The notes below the pieces were generated by a model. It worked only from the letters and a program-made list of their open reading frames with translations, was not told the origin of the DNA and did not search any database. A stretch of 64,000 nt of DNA from Lytechinus variegatus. Its lineage: Eukaryota > Echinodermata > Echinoidea > Temnopleuroida > Toxopneustidae. Below are positions 59,276-64,000 of this stretch, piece after piece. A program made the position numbers and the translations under genes. Every line of letters begins with the position of its first letter. Position 1 is the first letter of the stretch. The stretch is from contig NC_054746.1 in NCBI RefSeq assembly GCF_018143015.1, positions 21,342,464 through 21,406,463 of the forward strand, written 5' to 3'.

Positions 59276-62019
59276 AGTTTATTGGATCCTAGCCACTCCT
59301 GTGAACAAAATACACATATTATGTATACAATGCAAAATATGGTGTTAGTTAGAGAGGACTACAAACGTAACATGGAGACTGATCACAAATTTACAACACT
59401 GAATACTATTAGAATAATAATTATGATGACACCAATTATAGGTTTTGTTCCACGAATTTAGCGCTGGTGCAAAATGCTTGATGTGATATTCTTTTGCACG
59501 TCCTCCCTCCAATACCAATGTGTGTGCCAAGTTTCGTGAGTATTGGGCGAAAGCTCAGTTCCCTTATACATTTGTAGTGTAATTTTAACACCGTTATTTT
59601 TTTCATTAAGTGTAATTCTCTTGATTGACTTCTGCCAGTTTCACGATCGGCATACGTATGTGTTGCAAAACCCTAAATGATATCTGTACCAAAATGTCGA
59701 CAATAAATTTTAACACATCGCAACTTCAAAAACATTTTACTGAATTAGAACGATCTCCTCCTGAGTTGAATCTGCGTATAACAAAGGCAATTTAACGAAG
59801 CAGTAGACATATAGGCCCTTATGTAGAAAATAAGACATGATAATGAAGTATATATTGCAAAGTGCGATATTGCATATGGCTTTTGTTGACGAGGTCAATG
59901 CCAGAGGTTAGCTGAACGACTCGTTTGAAAAGAGAAAAATGCAATTATTTTCTCAGCTTGATTCTAATACGAACATTATTTCAGAGGAACCTCAACAAAA
60001 CGTTACAGGAGCCATATGCATTTTATTTCTAGGTCGCGGTATACCGCGAGGGCCAAAGATATCTTTATGGATGGAGGGTAGGGATAGGCCCAGGCCAGGG
60101 ATGCTGTCCACTGAAGACATACTGATGGACTTCAGTTAATTTTGAACATCTATGCAAAATATTTACAATTTTATTGCGTTCTTTAAAATCAGACAGCGAT
60201 GATGATATAAGATAATATAATATGATATAACAAAATAAAATATATACAATTTCTTCTCCCCCACCACGTTTCTTTCTTTCTCTCTCCTTTTCTCCCTTTC
60301 CCCGTTTTTTTCCTTGCCAGTCGATGGGGTGGGGGACACGTGCCCCCCCCCCCTTCCTCAGGAGCTACGCCACTGGTTTTCGTAACAAGACGAGAAAAAT
60401 GCGGCCATGTGGCTGTAAAATACAGAGGGGATCCTACATTGGAAAATGCTAAGTTAAATTATTATTGGTTGGTGTTTATTTCAACGGCGTTTGCATTTCA
60501 AAAAAATATTTACGCTTTAGTCTTAATTCAATATTATAGATGTCATTATTTTTTTTCATATCCTCTGCATGTATGATCGTCATTCTACTAATATCTTACT
60601 AATGAGACAAAAACTTTGTTATCAAATTGACGTGTCGTGATTATTATGGTGAAGTTAAGTGTCATGAAGTGTTAAAAAGGGCCTATTATGGTATAATATA
60701 TATGACAAATCTTTAATAGAATAATGATTTTCAAATTTTCATATATTTTCATAAATACGTCAATCTTACATGTGGGATATACCATATTCTATATACATTC
60801 ATGTTCAAAACAGTTCCTTTAAATTGCCAGAATGTTCGGTATGCAATCCACTCTCCCCGTAGAGCCTTTGAATTCATGTGGGGAATACAGGGTGCTGAAA
60901 CATTCTGTATCAGAAAATTAAATTCTACTTCCCATCTGACTCTGATTTACATTCAGGAAGGCGATTCCCTTACAGCTAAAATCAATATTGGGTTCCGTCT
61001 CACAATCAGATCTAAAGAATAGATTTCGTCTTTCTTAGAATTTATTTCAGATATATGAATCAATGAAGTTAGCATTTTGGCTGTTATTAATTCCAAGGTC
61101 TCGGGTAGATTTTATTTTTTTTCCTCTTAAATCTTCTGTGAACCCATGATCCCTTCTTTATGTAGGAATAGTTGGTTAAGAATTACCTTGTTGATCATTT
61201 TATGAATCAACTGAAATTGGTAATTGTATCGCAAATGTGAATTGTACAATAGAATGAACGCAATTCATATGACGCTATGAAATATATTTCTACTCATTAA
61301 ATGGTTTATTTAAGTGATCCTGGCAGGGGGAAGGGTGGTATCATTCCGTTTCTCATCGTCTATTTTTCTTCTGCAACTATTTGTATTCCTCTTGACCCTC
61401 TTTTCGCTCTATAATATCTTTATATCTTTAATTATAGCGGGGGGGGGGGGCGGGGTGGTCTCCCTCCATTGGCATTACCCCGTTTTTCTTTTTTGGTTGT
61501 TGGTGCTTTTTTAGTTCTAATTTTCTTATCTCAAATCTTTATTTTTATCATGTACAATGTAACTTATGTCTGTTCAAATGTTTGTATTTTATTATTTTGT
61601 TTAATGATTTATAATTTATTGTTATATGTTTTTCAACTTTTTATGTACGGACTTGCTGAAAAACAGCCTTGCGGATGAAAGCAGGTTTTTTTTTAATCCC
61701 GTATTTAAGTAAAACATACATACATACATACCCCAAAAATGAGTTTAAAGGCTTATAATAATATGAGTTAAACAGATAAAAAAAAAATCAGACAAATAAA
61801 ACACTTAAAAGTTGATCAAACAAAGTTATGGCCTTTTAAAGACTTGCATTATTCCGGTGACACATTTTTCGGCAAGTCTTCAGGAATATTTAATGAGCAA
61901 ATTGATATCATATTCCGACTGGTTCTTTTGTATTTTATTATATGAAATTATGTTTATTCAATTTTTTTTCTACCAAGTACTGAAAAAAATTGGATGGGCA
62001 AATGATTTGGATATTCATT
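59276..62019. other. AT-rich DNA, no gene seen
   Basis: C- and G-runs at 60343-60354 and 61439-61451 are followed by words such as GAGCTACGCCACTGG (60362), which look like fragments of a dispersed repeat. No gene recognised. Confidence 0.4.
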
Positions 62020-62320
62020 GCTGCAACTAATTTCATTATAAGGAGATGCATTATTCACACAATATATGAAAAAATGAAACAAATATGATTTCATGTAATT
62101 ACATAAGAAAAAGAAAATTGTGAATGTGACTTCATCAGCCCACCAAATGAATATTCATAATGGCACGCATATAGGTATTTTCACTAAATATTGCTAAACA
62201 TTACGTATCAATAACTTTATTTGTCATCGGATTTTGATGAAATTTTCAGCATTTTGCTGTGTGCATTTTACTCTATTTATTGAAATATAAATATTTTCAG
62301 CCCGGAGTATTCCTTTAAGG
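62020..62320. mobile_element. One-armed copy of the GGGATGGTCCGGGCTG MITE
   Basis: Matches the central part and right arm of 50409-50986 (ATTTCATTATAAGG; CATCAGCCCACCAAATGAATAT; GATTTTGATGAAATTTTC; TTTCAGCCCGGAGTATTCC). The left arm is absent. Confidence 0.75.
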
Positions 62321-62325
62321 ATGCG

Positions 62326-62593
62326 GTTGATCTTCGTGTTTCTCCATCTTCTCTTTTTCACCTGCTTTTTTCCTCCTGATATCGCTTCCCTTTTTTCAAA
62401 ATCAACCTCCCAACAAAATTCCATTACCTCCCCGTCTTGCCAGAGGAATGGGGGGGGGGGGGGGGGCTCCGCTGGTGTCACCCGTAAAATTACGTTTGAT
62501 CTTCTCGTTTCTCCTACGTCTCTTCTTCCCCTACTTTTTTTTCCTCCCGACACCCTCTTCCCTTTCTCAAAATCACTCTCCCAACAAAATTTC
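62326..62593. repeat. Two direct ~100 base repeats around a G-run
   Basis: GTTGATCTTCGTGTTTCTCC..CTCCCAACAAAATTCCA (62326-62422) is repeated with changes at 62493-62593. Between them is a G-run (62450-62466). Confidence 0.7.
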
Positions 62594-63059
62594 ACTCACG
62601 GGTCTGTAGCTCGTCTTCATTGTTTTTATTTCGGAAGAGATCTATTGTAAGAACCTTCTCAGGTGATTTCATGGTGCATTACGCGCTCGGGCTGCTGCTA
62701 TCCGACACTCTCCCGTGAGCTGAGGGAGGTCTATCGGTGAAGGTATATAGGGGCATGGGGGCACCCCCAAAATAAGGATGCCGAAAATTATACCGAAAAA
62801 TGAAAATACATTTTCTTGGAAATATACTTTTTTTCCTTAATATTTTCATTGGTTTACTTAATTAAGCTTGAGTTATTAGTGTTGCTGCGTGTGTGTCGTG
62901 GGGGTATCTTATTGTTGATGTTGCCACGAGCATCTTTGTTTCTTCTTTTTGCTCTTATTGAAAATATGTCTTGATTTATGGCTGCTTGTATGAATTGTTT
63001 AATGATTAACTGATTTATCTTCATTTGTTTCCTTTTTAAGCCAAGTATTTTTTTCATGA
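62594..63059. other. DNA without recognised features
   Basis: AT-rich, no gene seen. Confidence 0.35.
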
Positions 63060-63780
63060 CTTAAAGCGCTTTCCTTTTTTAAGGCCTGAATAGAAAGTAT
63101 TTCTATTCCGTGCTTACGTTCGCATTGGTGGATTGGGAAGATATGTCTGCTTTTCAAAAATTCCTAAAACAGTCCTTAAAATGTCCCCTTTTGGGGTCTG
63201 AATGTCAAACATTTTCAGCTCGCGCTTCGTGCTCGCATCATTTGGTTAGTGCAATATGTATGGTCTTAGTAAATTCCTACAAACAATCCTTAGAATGCCC
63301 CTCTTCAGATCTGAATCTAGAAAATTTCAGCTCGCGCTTCGCAATATTTGATAAAAGAGATACGTATCATTACAATGACTACAAAAAGTGCTTCATGTGT
63401 TTAGATGTAATTCTAACAAAATCAGCAAGCGCTTGGCGCTCGCATTAGATGACTATGGTGAGATATGTATGCTCTTCATGAATTCCTAAAAATAGTCCTT
63501 AAAATGTCCCTGTATGGGGTCAATATATACAAGAATTTTAGCTCGCACTTCGCGCTCGCATTGTTTGTTTAATGAGACAGGTACGTATCATAACAAAAAT
63601 TTGCTTAAAAATGTCCCCTTTTTAGGTCTGAATATGAACAATTTTCAGCTCGCGCTTCGCGCTCGCATTATTTGATCAATGAGCTACATATCCGTCTAAT
63701 GGCACAGTCCTTGAAATATCTCTAATAGGTCAGTATACCTGGCTATTGAGCGCACTTCGCGCGCCCAAGGGACTCAAAAA
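63060..63780. repeat. GCTCGCGCTTCGCGCTCGC repeats, block 2
   Basis: About six units of ~105-110 bases: AGCTCGCGCTTCGCGCTCGC-like words near 63219, 63328, 63427, 63540, 63646 and 63747, each preceded by GTCCTTAAAATGTCCC and GGTCTGAAT-like words. Better preserved than block 1 inside the foldback loop. Confidence 0.85.
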
Positions 63781-64000
63781 TTTTGCTGGTGCCCCCAATG
63801 CTGTAGCCCACGGTACGCCACTGTACACAATACTTTTTTGATAACGTGACTCTTTAAAATTTGTTTTAAGTAATCAAATTGTCTGAATATAATTATAATT
63901 TTATTCATTAAACAAAAAAAAATTCTAACCAAATTTCCACTCCTATGAGATTCATTATTTCGAACCACTCTGTTCTTCTGAGATCTTATTTAGACCAGGA

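Overview
The window reads as nuclear DNA of a marine deuterostome invertebrate, most likely an echinoderm of sea-urchin type. This rests on three things: spliced genes with canonical GT..AG introns, an AT-rich background crowded with short inverted-repeat transposons and tandem repeats, and a GTCTCACCTGC-type repeat carrying TGACCTTTGACCT units that I associate with echinoderm DNA. The species assignment is inference; the gene calls come from the sequence.

Layout. 1-2910 (+): two tandem UDP-glucuronosyltransferase genes, the first cut by the window edge, the second whole and with an uninterrupted coding exon. 7224-12406 (-): GEMIN6, a SMN-complex subunit, in two coding exons separated by a 4.2 kb intron holding a 1.5 kb TIR transposon and a long hairpin. 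12407-17363: intergenic, full of microsatellite and MITE-like repeats. 17364-35369 (-): sixteen exons of a large single-pass receptor-like protein with order FN3, 4 VWC, FN3, 2 VWC, FN3, FN3, transmembrane segment, short cytoplasmic tail. Its N-terminal exon or exons with the signal peptide were not found. 35370-47222: no gene recognised, several MITEs. 47223-56284: a 9 kb foldback-like composite with two inverted arms built from ~272 bp tandem units, around a ~3.9 kb loop that is itself repeat-rich. 56285-64000: no gene recognised, further tandem repeats.

The genes do not form a pathway: the UGTs are ER detoxification enzymes, GEMIN6 acts in snRNP assembly, and the VWC/FN3 protein is a probable cell-surface receptor or BMP-family ligand modulator. 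The most unusual items are the foldback composite with its array order and diverged inner units, the strictly phase-1 exon-module design of the receptor gene, and a repeat family that has seeded about a dozen exact DR1 nuclear-receptor motifs across three sites.
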